Source: Rhizobium sp. 2MFCol3.1 (GTDB lineage Bacteria > Pseudomonadota > Alphaproteobacteria > Rhizobiales > Rhizobiaceae). From it: a stretch of DNA of 64,000 nucleotides. The position numbers and the translations under genes were made by a program. The notes under the pieces are model-generated. The model worked only from the letters and a program-made list of their open reading frames with translations, ran no database searches and was not told the DNA's origin. Positions 36,644 through 44,358 of this stretch are shown piece after piece. Numbering within the stretch: position 1 is the first letter of the stretch; each line of letters starts with the position of its first letter. The stretch lies in NCBI RefSeq assembly GCF_000377565.1, contig NZ_KB898354.1, forward strand, positions 124,001 through 188,000, read 5' to 3'.

Positions 36644-36913
36644 ATGACGAGCAATCTGGCGAAACGCTGGCAAGATTATTACAACGCACCGAACCCTTAT
36701 GAAATTCGCGTCAAGGAACTAGAAGCCGAGATTGACAAATATCGGTCGATCAACGGCATGAAAATCCTCGGTTCTGATGGCTGGCAACTCCAAATGGCCT
36801 TTATCAAAGCCCAGAAGGAATTCGCCGCTTTTGATCACTACATGACCAATGCTTATTTGGATGGCATCGATCCGATTGTCGCGAAACTCTCCTATACAGG
36901 AGGCGCAGCATGA
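36644..36913 (+). CDS. Small phage protein with C-terminal DG-D-AKLS motif
   Basis: 89 residues. Its leader AGAAGGAGAAAATTCCC is nearly the same as those of 39287, 39918 and 40132. The C terminus FDHYMTNAYLDGIDPIVAKLS resembles the ends of the proteins at 38928 and 39493. Mostly helical. It overlaps the next start by four bases (ATGA). Function unknown. Confidence 0.65.
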   Translation: MTSNLAKRWQDYYNAPNPYEIRVKELEAEIDKYRSINGMKILGSDGWQLQMAFIKAQKEFAAFDHYMTNAYLDGIDPIVAKLSYTGGAA

Positions 36914-37297
36914 GCCAGACAGAACTCTCACGCAACGATGTCGCTGCCTTCGTCCTGTTCAAGAAGATGGGCACGATTGGCCGAACACCGTGAGGAACAC
37001 CTGACACGGGTTGCCTTCGCGCAGCAGGCTTATTCGTCGTTCGCTCAGCTAAACGGGCTGGTCAATTCGCAGTCGGGTCAGCACCAGAGTTATGCGTTGC
37101 AGATCGCCCTTCAACAGCAATACGCGGCGATGTCAGGGCATTCGCACTCGCTCTCTTCGCCCGGCCATACTCACAACCTCGGACCCATCACGGCAAGCTG
37201 GACCCCGTACATCACAAGCGCGGAATGGGAAGCATTTGAAGCGTATATGCGTGGCGAAGATTTGATCCTGCATGTACTGGCTGACCAGCGAGATTAA
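36910..37297 (+). pseudogene. Small phage gene split by a frameshift
   Basis: The start at 36910 overlaps the previous stop and reads MSQTELSRNDVAAFVLFKKM, then stops at 36993. From about 36960 another frame continues RLAEHREEHLTRVAFAQQAY with a His-rich stretch HSHSLSSPGHTHN, ending EAYMRGEDLILHVLADQRD at 37297, which resembles the DG-D-L ends of neighbouring small proteins. One indel, or programmed slippage near AAGAAGATGG, would join the parts. Joined length is about 128 residues. Confidence 0.5.
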
Positions 37298-37307
37298 ATG
37301 CAGAAAA

Positions 37308-37758
37308 GGCGCGCATCTATTAAGAAATATATCGCTATTTCAAGCGTTTATCTGTTAAATTCAATAAATAATATGTGAACACAGCGTCGTCGGAAAACGG
37401 AGTGTTCGAAAACTCCGCAGACAACGTTGGTTTCCTCTTTTTCTACTTGGACCCACTTGCTACTCCGACGACAGCAGGTGGGTTCATTGTTTCAAACGAC
37501 AAGAAAAAGAATGGAAACTGCAATGACAACCAATCGTAAAACTACAGCGGAAATCTTGGCTCTGGTAAAACAGAGTGCAATGGCTCGTGCGAACGAAGGA
37601 AAGACATCGATCGTATCGGAATGGGCTGCAAATGATGACAGCCGCGCATCTATTAAGAGCGGACGCGCAACCGACGTATCTGGTGCTTTTTTTGCGGATA
37701 AAGGCGCGCATCTATTAAGTTATTCAAGTGGAGAGAAGTTACTTAATAGAAGCGCGCC
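37308..37758. repeat. Four copies of a 17-base GGCGCGCATCTATTAAG element
   Basis: Direct copies at 37308-37324, 37643-37657 (15 bases) and 37703-37719; an inverted copy with one mismatch at 37742-37758. The last two form a 17-pair hairpin with a 22-base loop. One copy is upstream of, and three inside, the coding region at 37511. No further copy was seen elsewhere in the window. They could be protein-binding sites or a small mobile palindromic element. Confidence 0.7.
37384..37490 (+). promoter_or_regulatory. Structured leader with possible pseudoknot
   Basis: ACCCACTTGCT (37451-37461) pairs with AGCAGGTGGGT (37473-37483), forming a terminator-like hairpin. Its loop contains TCCGACGAC (37464-37472), an exact complement of GTCGTCGGA at 37386-37394. 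A further CGGAGT/ACTCCG hairpin lies between. The structures could be alternative or form a pseudoknot before the gene at 37511. Confidence 0.5.
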
Positions 37759-38494
37759 TGAAGGCGTTACCGCTTCTAGTGAAGTTGGCTGTTCGACACC
37801 TGAATACGGAGTGAAGAGCCACGCGGCATCCGCCACGACGGCCAGTGAAGTCACGGCTACTTCGCCCTGCTCATCCGCCGAACAAGAGCAAGTTGACAAT
37901 GGCTGCGCGGACATGACCCCCGCCGACGACGAGCAGAACAGCACATTCTACGAAATCAAAACCGACCTGTTCGACAACAGCGGCAGTGGCAAAAAATCGA
38001 CTATCCACCGCGCCAAACTCATGATCCGTGCCGAGCCAACAACGACGGCCAAAGACGCTGATGTGTTCATGCTCGACTTCTTCAACCGCAACCGTGAAAT
38101 TAACAAGCGCTTGAAGGAAATGGAAGTCGAGAACGACCCTTGGTACCTGCACTTCAAGGCCGAGTTTGATCGCTATTCAAACATGCTTGTAGCTTACGAA
38201 ATTGCCCCGAAACTGGCTGTTCTCAAGGAGTTGATCCGCGACGACGGTAGCAGCGAAATCATCGGCTACGCAGCGGGCATCATGTTCCAAGTCCAGAACC
38301 AAGAGCCAACTGTAATCCTGTTCTACGACGACAAGATTTACACGCTCACGCTGGACTTCGAATTCAACCGCACGCCCGGAAGCACGATCTTCAAAAAAGG
38401 CATTTACCGCGATCCGGCTCGTCAGCACTTGGACGTTGATCTCGACACGGCGAAGAAGAAATTCAAGATCAAGACAAAGGCAGACTTCCGATAA
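37511..38494 (+). CDS. Phage protein of unknown function with repeat-bearing N-terminal region
   Basis: 327 residues from ATG 37511 (ATG 37523 also possible). Residues about 40-140 are low-complexity, Ser/Ala/Thr-rich, and three copies of the 17-base element are read through in different frames, giving ASIKS, GAHLLS and LLNRSAP. From about residue 145 the protein is ordered (SGKKSTIHRAKLMIRAE; DADVFMLDFFNRNREINKRL). No family recognised. The upstream 130 bases are highly structured. Confidence 0.7.
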   Translation: METAMTTNRKTTAEILALVKQSAMARANEGKTSIVSEWAANDDSRASIKSGRATDVSGAFFADKGAHLLSYSSGEKLLNRSAPEGVTASSEVGCSTPEYGVKSHAASATTASEVTATSPCSSAEQEQVDNGCADMTPADDEQNSTFYEIKTDLFDNSGSGKKSTIHRAKLMIRAEPTTTAKDADVFMLDFFNRNREINKRLKEMEVENDPWYLHFKAEFDRYSNMLVAYEIAPKLAVLKELIRDDGSSEIIGYAAGIMFQVQNQEPTVILFYDDKIYTLTLDFEFNRTPGSTIFKKGIYRDPARQHLDVDLDTAKKKFKIKTKADFR

Positions 38495-38503
38495 TCAAAT
38501 ATT

Positions 38504-38519
38504 GCGATTTCGAAATCGC
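38504..38519. promoter_or_regulatory. Perfect 16-base palindrome
   Basis: GCGATTTCGAAATCGC, between the genes at 37511 and 38566, ten bases after the stop. No T-run follows, so an operator or processing site is as likely as a terminator. Confidence 0.45.
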
Positions 38520-38565
38520 ATCACGTAAACTCCAAAAATAAGAACAAAAACAAGGAGAACACCCA

Positions 38566-38925
38566 ATGTCCAACTACGGATATGATTCCGTTCGCAAGAC
38601 AATTGAAGAACTGTCCGCGATCCCAAAGCCACATAGCGCAATGACAACCGCGACACTTCGCGAGGCGCACAAGCGTCTTGAGGAAGCCCGCTTTGAACTT
38701 CTTGGTCAAATCCCGGCACACGAACTAGACCTGCTCATCGATGCGTACCGCGCACACAACGGTTTCCAGCGAGACGGCAATTCGTCCATGTGCGTAAACG
38801 GTAAAACGCTGATGGAGAATTTCAAAGCGTTGCTGCCGGAAGCACCAAAAGCAAAGACGTCACCGCAAGCTACTAGCGGCAGTATCCTTCGCGACAAACT
38901 GTCGAAAATCAAGAAGGAGTTCTGA
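38566..38925 (+). CDS. Phage protein of unknown function
   Basis: 119 residues; ATG preceded by CAAGGAGAACACCCA. Helical, with LREAHKRLEEARFELLGQIP in the middle and a lysine-rich end (SILRDKLSKIKKEF). Stops two bases before the next start. No family recognised. Confidence 0.65.
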   Translation: MSNYGYDSVRKTIEELSAIPKPHSAMTTATLREAHKRLEEARFELLGQIPAHELDLLIDAYRAHNGFQRDGNSSMCVNGKTLMENFKALLPEAPKAKTSPQATSGSILRDKLSKIKKEF

Positions 38926-38927
38926 GC

Positions 38928-39212
38928 ATGTCGGAACTTCCATACAAGTTTGACGAAGCCGAACACCTGTTGTGGGTCGATTGGCGAACTGCTCACGACA
39001 AACGATATGCCCGCGTTGGCACTTATTACGATTGGGTCATGGCGCTACGCGATCATTACGATGACGACGATCCGAAATACTCTCGATGCAATGATCTGCT
39101 GGATCGTTTCGAGGATGAGTTTCGCCTTCTACACCAACGGCTCGCACAGATGGAGCAGTTCTATCAGGACGGTGATCATTTCCTCGTCGCGAAACTGAGA
39201 CTGTCCGTTTGA
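38928..39212 (+). CDS. Small acidic phage protein
   Basis: 94 residues, rich in D, E, Y and W (WVDWRTAHDKRYARVGTYYD). It ends QMEQFYQDGDHFLVAKLRL, a variant of the DG-D-x-AKL ending shared with 36644 and 39493. Close coupling with the gene before. Function unknown. Confidence 0.62.
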   Translation: MSELPYKFDEAEHLLWVDWRTAHDKRYARVGTYYDWVMALRDHYDDDDPKYSRCNDLLDRFEDEFRLLHQRLAQMEQFYQDGDHFLVAKLRLSV

Positions 39213-39228
39213 CGCTGTTTGAGGCGGT

Positions 39229-39242
39229 CCTGAGCGCTCAGG
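39229..39242. promoter_or_regulatory. Perfect 14-base palindrome abutting a phage promoter motif
   Basis: CCTGAGCGCTCAGG ends directly against CATAAATAC. It could be an operator for this one promoter; the other motifs lack it. Confidence 0.4.
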
Positions 39243-39251
39243 CATAAATAC
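39242..39251 (+). promoter_or_regulatory. TAAATA-type phage promoter motif
   Basis: GCATAAATAC, the form closest to T4 TATAAATA, 36 bases before the start at 39287. Confidence 0.6.
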
Positions 39252-39286
39252 TACGTAGACAAAAACAAGAAGGAGAAAAATCCCAA

Positions 39287-39493
39287 ATGACTAAGAAACC
39301 AACACGACCGCCCATCGGCGCGAATTCGAGACAGTGGATCGAATTCTTCCTCCACAGCATCGAACATCTGAACGAAGAGGTCGAAGCCTTCACAGCTGAT
39401 GCTCGTCTCAACGTATATCCGGGCAAGATAGTGCGTATGGACAGCTCGGAGAACGTCGGCCTGATACCTCCGTCCCAAGGAGGTAACTCCTGA
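39287..39493 (+). CDS. Small phage protein, paralogue of 39918
   Basis: 68 residues. MTKKPTRPPIGANSRQWIEF then SIEHLNEE matches the start of the protein at 39918 (MTRKPNRP..., QWLEYLVNSIDYLNQ). Both have the same AAGAAGGAG leader, so gene plus leader was probably duplicated. Its stop shares bases with the next ATG (TGATG). Confidence 0.62.
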   Translation: MTKKPTRPPIGANSRQWIEFFLHSIEHLNEEVEAFTADARLNVYPGKIVRMDSSENVGLIPPSQGGNS

Positions 39494-39900
39494 TGCCGAA
39501 GAAGGGCTACACTCAATCACCGGAACATGTCGCGGCTAAGGCTGCGGCAGTTTCAAAGGCGCTCAAGGGTAAGAAGCAATCCCCACAGCATGTTGCGGCA
39601 CGTCAGGCAGGTATGGCGCGTGTCCGTGCTGCTACTGTCCGCGTCTCACGTAACGATGCGGCGATGCTTGAAGTGCTTCGTGCTCATCTCAGAAAAGTCG
39701 CGGACGCACACGAAGCGATCGCAAACGACAGCAACGTTCAATCGGACCAACACTGGGGCATTGGTGGAACTCGATTCAATACCGAGGAAGCGTTTATTGC
39801 ATTCCAAGCATTAGGTCGTGCTCATGCAGACCTGAACAAATTTGGCAATTTGTGGCTCGACGGTGAAGACGTTCTACTCGCCAAACTTTCCCAACAATAA
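39493..39900 (+). CDS. Phage protein with NUMOD3-like N-terminal repeats
   Basis: 135 residues. Two short repeats, YTQSPEHVAAKAAAVSKALKG and KQSPQHVAARQAGMARVRA, resemble the NUMOD3 DNA-binding motif usually found beside homing endonuclease domains; no nuclease domain follows. The end NKFGNLWLDGEDVLLAKLS carries the DG-D-x-AKL motif seen in neighbours. It may bind DNA; this is inference. Confidence 0.6.
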   Translation: MPKKGYTQSPEHVAAKAAAVSKALKGKKQSPQHVAARQAGMARVRAATVRVSRNDAAMLEVLRAHLRKVADAHEAIANDSNVQSDQHWGIGGTRFNTEEAFIAFQALGRAHADLNKFGNLWLDGEDVLLAKLSQQ

Positions 39901-39917
39901 GAAGGAGGAAAATCCCA

Positions 39918-40115
39918 ATGACACGTAAACCAAATAGACCAGTCGGCAATCCGCACCCGAACCCCAAGCAGTGGCTCGAATATCTCGTCAACAGCATTGA
40001 CTATCTAAACCAGCGCATCGACGCGCTCGAAGCCGAGAAGGCTATCGAGGCACCAGAAGAAATCAGCGACTACGAGGCCGCAAAGCGCGCCTTGTTGATC
40101 CTGACCCAAGAATAA
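39918..40115 (+). CDS. Small phage protein, paralogue of 39287
   Basis: 65 residues, helical. Shares MT(K/R)KPxRP and QWxE plus SIxxLN with 39287, and the leader AATAAGAAGGAGGAAAATCCCA with it and 40132. Role unknown. Confidence 0.6.
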   Translation: MTRKPNRPVGNPHPNPKQWLEYLVNSIDYLNQRIDALEAEKAIEAPEEISDYEAAKRALLILTQE

Positions 40116-40131
40116 GAAGGAGAAAACTCCC

Positions 40132-40596
40132 ATGACAGACCTAGACACAAACCTATTCGATATCCCCGCACAGGCCCCGGCAAGTGTTGCGGGACGCATC
40201 GTTGATACAGTCGCAGTGTCCGAGCTAATCGAGCGACCATCAACGTCAACAAAAGCGCCGGTTCAATATGTCCGATTGAGCGACAACGAGCATCGCGATC
40301 TCACGCAATGGGTGGATGGCTTGAACCGCATCCGCCAGGACAAGACACACCCCACGGATTTCCTCGCGCTGAACAACATTCTCGACAAGAGCAGCGGCAT
40401 TTGGGGAAGTCAGCTGCGCAAGTTTTCCACGCTGCGTGAGGTGCTAGAGGGCGTCTCTGACAAGTTGAAGAAGCCGCACAAGTACGTTCGTGGCCGTCGT
40501 GGTGAAGACCTTAGCGTGAAGCAGTTGACGGCGATCAATCAGATCATCACGGCAGTTGGTGGCGAGTGCATCGCGGTTCCGGCGAAGGAGGTGTGA
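40132..40596 (+). CDS. Phage protein of unknown function
   Basis: 154 residues. Leader AATAAGAAGGAGAAAACTCCC, the same type as the preceding genes, in which GGAG and CTCC can pair. A flexible first 40 residues then a basic helical domain (KKPHKYVRGRRGEDLSVKQL). No family recognised. Confidence 0.62.
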   Translation: MTDLDTNLFDIPAQAPASVAGRIVDTVAVSELIERPSTSTKAPVQYVRLSDNEHRDLTQWVDGLNRIRQDKTHPTDFLALNNILDKSSGIWGSQLRKFSTLREVLEGVSDKLKKPHKYVRGRRGEDLSVKQLTAINQIITAVGGECIAVPAKEV

Positions 40597-40598
40597 TC

Positions 40599-40931
40599 AT
40601 GCAGCCAGTCAAACGTTACTCTCCCCCATATTTCGATATCGATAAAATCGAAGCGCATTGGGACAAGCAGGTGTATTTCTGGAAGCGCCGACACATTTGC
40701 CGCTTCACGCACTCAGTCTCTAATTTTGAAGAGGCCGAAGCGTTGCGAGTTGCAGCAATTGACAGCGGCGCTCTGCAAGGGGTCGTGGCGAATGAGTTCG
40801 CGATGAAGCCGGCAGTCACGACCGGCACTCACATAGTTCCAATGACACGCGGGGTCGAGGTTTGCTTTGCATTTCCCGACAAGCGTTCGGCAATGCTCTT
40901 CAAACTCTCCTACGGTGGAGGTGAGGCATGA
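40599..40931 (+). CDS. Small phage protein with C-terminal AMLFKL motif
   Basis: 110 residues from ATG 40599 (GAAGGAGGTGTGATC upstream). The end VEVCFAFPDKRSAMLFKLSY is a beta strand plus helix shared with 40928 (LLFANRADAMLFKLTW) and 35445 (FFFANATDAMMFKLAN). The two adjacent genes are likely duplicates. Overlaps the next start by four bases. Role unknown. Confidence 0.65.
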   Translation: MQPVKRYSPPYFDIDKIEAHWDKQVYFWKRRHICRFTHSVSNFEEAEALRVAAIDSGALQGVVANEFAMKPAVTTGTHIVPMTRGVEVCFAFPDKRSAMLFKLSYGGGEA

Positions 40932-41245
40932 GCGAACCGTGCAGAATCAAATGGGGATTTGAGGTTCCCGAAGGCGGTGGCTGGTTGTTGAACTACCCGC
41001 TCTGCCGTTTCGACAGGATTTCCGACAACATTTACAGCGAAACATATCCGCTGCCGCTTGGAGACGAAGCAAAGCGGGCTTGGTTCCTCGACCTGTTCAA
41101 TTTCTACTACGAGCGCGACAATGACGTGATCGGCGTAGCGATGTCAGAACTGCGAGATTTCAGAACATTCTACGTCGATCTGCTGTTTGCGAACCGTGCA
41201 GACGCGATGCTCTTCAAACTCACATGGGATGGAGGTGCAGCGTGA
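40928..41245 (+). CDS. Small phage protein with C-terminal AMLFKL motif
   Basis: 105 residues. C terminus FYVDLLFANRADAMLFKLTW as in the gene before. It begins on an ATGA overlap and ends on a GTGA overlap with the next gene, so 40599-41658 is a tightly coupled set. Role unknown. Confidence 0.65.
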   Translation: MSEPCRIKWGFEVPEGGGWLLNYPLCRFDRISDNIYSETYPLPLGDEAKRAWFLDLFNFYYERDNDVIGVAMSELRDFRTFYVDLLFANRADAMLFKLTWDGGAA

Positions 41246-41658
41246 GCATCATTCGCAAAATAGTAGCCGCGTTGTTCGGCACTCAATCAAAGCATGTTGA
41301 TATGCCGAAAGAAGAACCCGCTATCGCTGTCACTCCACGCCGCGCACAGACTTCTGTTGACATGTCCGAGATTGCAATCTTGCCGACAACACCTCGTATG
41401 AGCGCAAAGGAGAAATGGCACGCAGATCTCGGCCCCGATTATGGTGTGGTTCACCGCCAGTTGGCATATGCAGCCACCACGGATCACCCGCGTTTGGTCC
41501 ACATGGAGATCCGAGAAATGGGACGCTATGCAAACGACTTCCACCGGACGGTAGGTGTTCATAACCTTGCAAAGGAAGGCGATAGTTACCGAGCGATTGT
41601 GACATTCGCGTTTCCTACGCAGGATAGAGCGAATGAGGTCAAACTCGCGAACGGCTAA
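41242..41658 (+). CDS. Small phage protein, GTG start
   Basis: 138 residues from GTG 41242 overlapping the previous stop (GTGA). Basic N-terminal region (SIIRKIVAALFGTQSKHV), later DSYRAIVTFAFPTQDRANEV then KLANG, a diverged copy of the F-F-x5-AMLFKL ending. Role unknown. Confidence 0.6.
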   Translation: MSIIRKIVAALFGTQSKHVDMPKEEPAIAVTPRRAQTSVDMSEIAILPTTPRMSAKEKWHADLGPDYGVVHRQLAYAATTDHPRLVHMEIREMGRYANDFHRTVGVHNLAKEGDSYRAIVTFAFPTQDRANEVKLANG

Positions 41659-41691
41659 AACGCTGCAATCTGACGGATCCAGCTAAATACG

Positions 41692-41700
41692 GGCACAATT
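41692..41700 (+). promoter_or_regulatory. TAAATA-type phage promoter motif
   Basis: GCTAAATAC, 19 bases before the ATG at 41719. Confidence 0.6.
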
Positions 41701-41718
41701 CCAGAAGGAGTGCCCCGT

Positions 41719-42006
41719 ATGGCCGTCACAAACACATTCTCCGCAACAGCAACTTCTAGCGCATGGACGCAGATCGTTGATGGCACGACCATCGCCAGTT
41801 GCGGCATTCAACTCGATCCCACAAGCACAAGCGTATTTCTCGCAGTAGCACAGTCCACACCAGCTGCTACCTCAGATGACTTCCTGCATTTTGACCGTCA
41901 GCGCGACGTGTCGATTAGTTTCCCCCTGAACGCGACGGATAAGGTTTATGCCCGCGCTCCATCAGCGACGAGTGTGAAACTTCGCGGATATCAGGTGACA
42001 CGCTAA
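41719..42006 (+). CDS. Small beta-rich phage virion-type protein
   Basis: 95 residues from ATG 41719 (AGAAGGAGTGCCCCGT upstream). Thr/Ser/Ala-rich beta protein (FSATATSSAWTQIVDGTTIA; ISFPLNATDKVYARAPSATS) of the sort found as small head-decoration or tail proteins in podophages. It precedes the SGNH-SPRY protein by one base. Assignment is by style and context only. Confidence 0.6.
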   Translation: MAVTNTFSATATSSAWTQIVDGTTIASCGIQLDPTSTSVFLAVAQSTPAATSDDFLHFDRQRDVSISFPLNATDKVYARAPSATSVKLRGYQVTR

Positions 42007-42007
42007 T

Positions 42008-44134
42008 ATGGGTTTCGGCTTTTCATTCTCGCTGAGCCCCCAAGGTACAATAACCCCACCGGCTCCACCGACAGCGGCACCGACGAACTCGACAGCCCCT
42101 GCGATCAGCGGCACAGCCCAAAGCGGCAGCACGCTCACAACGACATTCGGCGTTTGGACACAGAGCCCAAGCGGATATGCGTACCAATGGAAGGCGGCGG
42201 GAACGAATATTTCCGGCGCAACCAACCGCACCTACGATCTAACCGACAATGAAGTCGGCAAGACCATCACCGTCACTGTAACGGCAACGAACAGTTTCGG
42301 CTCTGCTAGCGCGACATCGGCAGCAACCAGCGCAGTTACAGCTAAGCCGGTCACGGTCAAGCCAGCGAACACGGTTCTCCCTGCGATCACTGGCAATGCT
42401 CTCGTAGGTTCCACGTTGATGACATCGACCGGCACTTGGGCAAACTCCCCGGCCAGCTATACGTATCAGTGGTTCAAGAACGGCACCGCGCTTTCAGGAG
42501 CTACAGCCAATGTCTTCGCGTTGATCGCGGACGATTTCGGTTCGACTTTCTATGCAAGAGTGACCGCGACTAACGTTGTGGGTTCGACCGACGCCTTCAC
42601 TCCGAGTGTAGGACCGGTTAGCCAGAGTGTTCCAGCGAATACGGTAGCTCCATCGATCTCCGGTCTCGCACAGGTCACGAAGACGTTGACGGGCTCCGCT
42701 GGTACATGGACGAACAGCCCAAGCCTCACTTATCAATGGCTCCGTGATGGCGTTGCTATCAGCGGTGCAACCGACACCACTTACACGCTGGACAACGCGG
42801 ATAAGGGCAAACTGGTATCCTTCCGCGTAACAGCAACCAACCTCGGCGGTTCGACAGTGGCGACATCAAGTGAAGTCGGCCCGATTGAGCAGCCCGCTCA
42901 GTTCATCAAGATCGTGTCAGAGGGCGACTCCCTGACAGCAGGTGCATTGGCATCTGACGAGGCTCATGCATATCCTCCGATAGCAGTCGCAACACTGGCA
43001 GCTGGTCCAACCTACAGCTTGAGTAACATCGCAACGGGCGGTTACACAGGTCAGAACGTAGCTGATGAATTTGATGATCGCGGCGGCGCTGCGTTCGATG
43101 AGACGAAGGACATGAATGTGTTCAGCGTAATGCTCGGCGCAAACGATCGCTCACAGGGCTATAATGACCGTCAGGCTTATGTGAACCTGCGTCGTGTACT
43201 CGTCGCGGCAAAACGCAAGGGCTATCAACGCCGTATCGTCGGCTCGATGATCGCGAGCAATGAAGGCGATGCACCTTACCAGAGTTGGAACGTCGCTGAT
43301 GTCCAGTTCAATACGTGGGTTCGCGCATATTGGGCTTCCGACTTGGATTGCGATGGCCTTTTCGACTTCTCCGCTGATAGCCGTTTTGACATGGCAACGG
43401 ACGCCAACAATACGACGTGGTACGCTAGTGACCGAAATCACCTAACCGATGCAGGCTATGCAGCGCTGGCAGGGATTTACGGCCCAACACTACAAGCGGC
43501 AATCACCGCTCCTGGCACAAGGCAGGCACTACCGCCGACATGGTTCACGCCGGATATGAGTAAGAGTTTGGCGTTGAAGAACTCGGATCGCACCGTGTAC
43601 TGGCCAGATAATGGTTTCACCAACGCTTGCGTAAGAGGTGCAATCGGCAAGTCCTCTGGTAAGTGGTATTTCGAGACTGTCCACAACAGCGTAGGCAACG
43701 ACAAGTTCACAGGCATCGGCTTGATGAACATCGATTACGCCACGCACTTGGAAGCCGACTGGATCGATCCGGGGCAGGACGAGAACGCGATTGGCTACCA
43801 AAGCAATGAAGGAACTATCCGCTACATGGGTACGGATATCGCCTTCATGGGGCAGATCGAGAACGGCGATATCGTTGGCATTGCTTTCGACGCGGATACT
43901 CGCCGCATGTGGGTACGCAGAAACAACGGCGCATGGAATGGTGGAGCTGCTGAGGGTAGCGAGCCTTTCGATCCCGCAACAGGTGTCGGCGGCATTGATA
44001 TCTCGATGCTCGGCACGGACATGCTATATCCCGTAGGTTTTGCATTCCTCACTGGCTGCGAGATCACGTCGCGATTTGCACCGGGACAGACAACTTTGCC
44101 GATCCCATCGGGCTTCTCGGTGATCGGCGCATAA
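42008..44134 (+). CDS. Virion-associated Ig-like / SGNH hydrolase / SPRY protein
   Basis: 708 residues. Residues about 25-300: three Ig-like repeats of ~90 residues, each with the pattern YQW(K/F/L), SGAT and TVTATN. Residues about 300-500: SGNH/GDSL hydrolase with VSEGDSLTAGA (nucleophile Ser), VMLGANDRS (Asn) and the catalytic D-x-x-H in SDRNHLTDAGY. Residues about 515-708: SPRY-like domain with GKWYFETVHNS, IGLMNIDY, DIVGIAFDADTRRMWVRRNN. Such proteins bind and deacylate surface polysaccharide. Probably a receptor-binding or depolymerase/deacetylase component. Its stop forms part of the next TAAATA motif. Confidence 0.8.
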   Translation: MGFGFSFSLSPQGTITPPAPPTAAPTNSTAPAISGTAQSGSTLTTTFGVWTQSPSGYAYQWKAAGTNISGATNRTYDLTDNEVGKTITVTVTATNSFGSASATSAATSAVTAKPVTVKPANTVLPAITGNALVGSTLMTSTGTWANSPASYTYQWFKNGTALSGATANVFALIADDFGSTFYARVTATNVVGSTDAFTPSVGPVSQSVPANTVAPSISGLAQVTKTLTGSAGTWTNSPSLTYQWLRDGVAISGATDTTYTLDNADKGKLVSFRVTATNLGGSTVATSSEVGPIEQPAQFIKIVSEGDSLTAGALASDEAHAYPPIAVATLAAGPTYSLSNIATGGYTGQNVADEFDDRGGAAFDETKDMNVFSVMLGANDRSQGYNDRQAYVNLRRVLVAAKRKGYQRRIVGSMIASNEGDAPYQSWNVADVQFNTWVRAYWASDLDCDGLFDFSADSRFDMATDANNTTWYASDRNHLTDAGYAALAGIYGPTLQAAITAPGTRQALPPTWFTPDMSKSLALKNSDRTVYWPDNGFTNACVRGAIGKSSGKWYFETVHNSVGNDKFTGIGLMNIDYATHLEADWIDPGQDENAIGYQSNEGTIRYMGTDIAFMGQIENGDIVGIAFDADTRRMWVRRNNGAWNGGAAEGSEPFDPATGVGGIDISMLGTDMLYPVGFAFLTGCEITSRFAPGQTTLPIPSGFSVIGA

Positions 44135-44138
44135 ATAT
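44129..44138 (+). promoter_or_regulatory. TAAATA-type phage promoter motif on a stop codon
   Basis: GCATAAATAT contains the TAA stop of the preceding gene; it is followed by unit B, not a gene. Confidence 0.6.
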
Positions 44139-44142
44139 GGGC

Positions 44143-44249
44143 GACAAAATAGAACGTCGTTCCTGATGGAACATGCACAATTTGATCGTTAGGGCATGCT
44201 TCATAAATTCACGTAGGAAAGCCCGCTGTTAACCCCGGCGGGCTTTTTC
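44143..44249 (+). ncRNA. Candidate short phage RNA (unit B)
   Basis: About 105 bases after the motif. 5' hairpin GTTCC/GGAAC (TGAT loop), then a terminator AGCCCGC/GCGGGCT with TTTTT at 44220-44249. No open frame longer than nine codons. Directly followed by another motif and unit C. Confidence 0.55.
44219..44249 (+). terminator. Intrinsic terminator of unit B
   Basis: Seven-pair GC stem with 11-base loop and TTTTT. Confidence 0.85.
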
Positions 44250-44255
44250 ATGCCT

Positions 44256-44265
44256 GCTTAAATAT
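44256..44265 (+). promoter_or_regulatory. TAAATA-type phage promoter motif
   Basis: GCTTAAATAT, seven bases after the terminator of unit B. Confidence 0.6.
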
Positions 44266-44269
44266 GAAG

Positions 44270-44337
44270 TCGCGAATGGTCGCGGCATTTTTAATGATTG
44301 TTGCATGGCGCACCACTCGTCGTTTCGGGTGGTGTTT
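44270..44337 (+). ncRNA. Candidate short phage RNA (unit C)
   Basis: About 70 bases. 5' hairpin CGCGA/TCGCG, then terminator CACCACTCG/CGGGTGGTG with TTT (44311-44337). No coding potential seen. Confidence 0.52.
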
Positions 44338-44338
44338 C
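44311..44338 (+). terminator. Intrinsic terminator of unit C
   Basis: Nine-pair stem with one G-T pair, six-base loop, short T-run. Confidence 0.75.
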
Positions 44339-44345
44339 CATGTCA

Positions 44346-44354
44346 GCTAAATAG
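44346..44354 (+). promoter_or_regulatory. TAAATA-type phage promoter motif
   Basis: GCTAAATAG, eight bases after the terminator of unit C. Confidence 0.6.
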
Positions 44355-44358
44355 AAGG

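Noticed and set aside
37361..37371. TAAATA in CAATAAATAATA as a seventeenth promoter motif
   Set aside because: It lacks the preceding G(G/C) and lies in a long AT-rich run where chance matches are likely.
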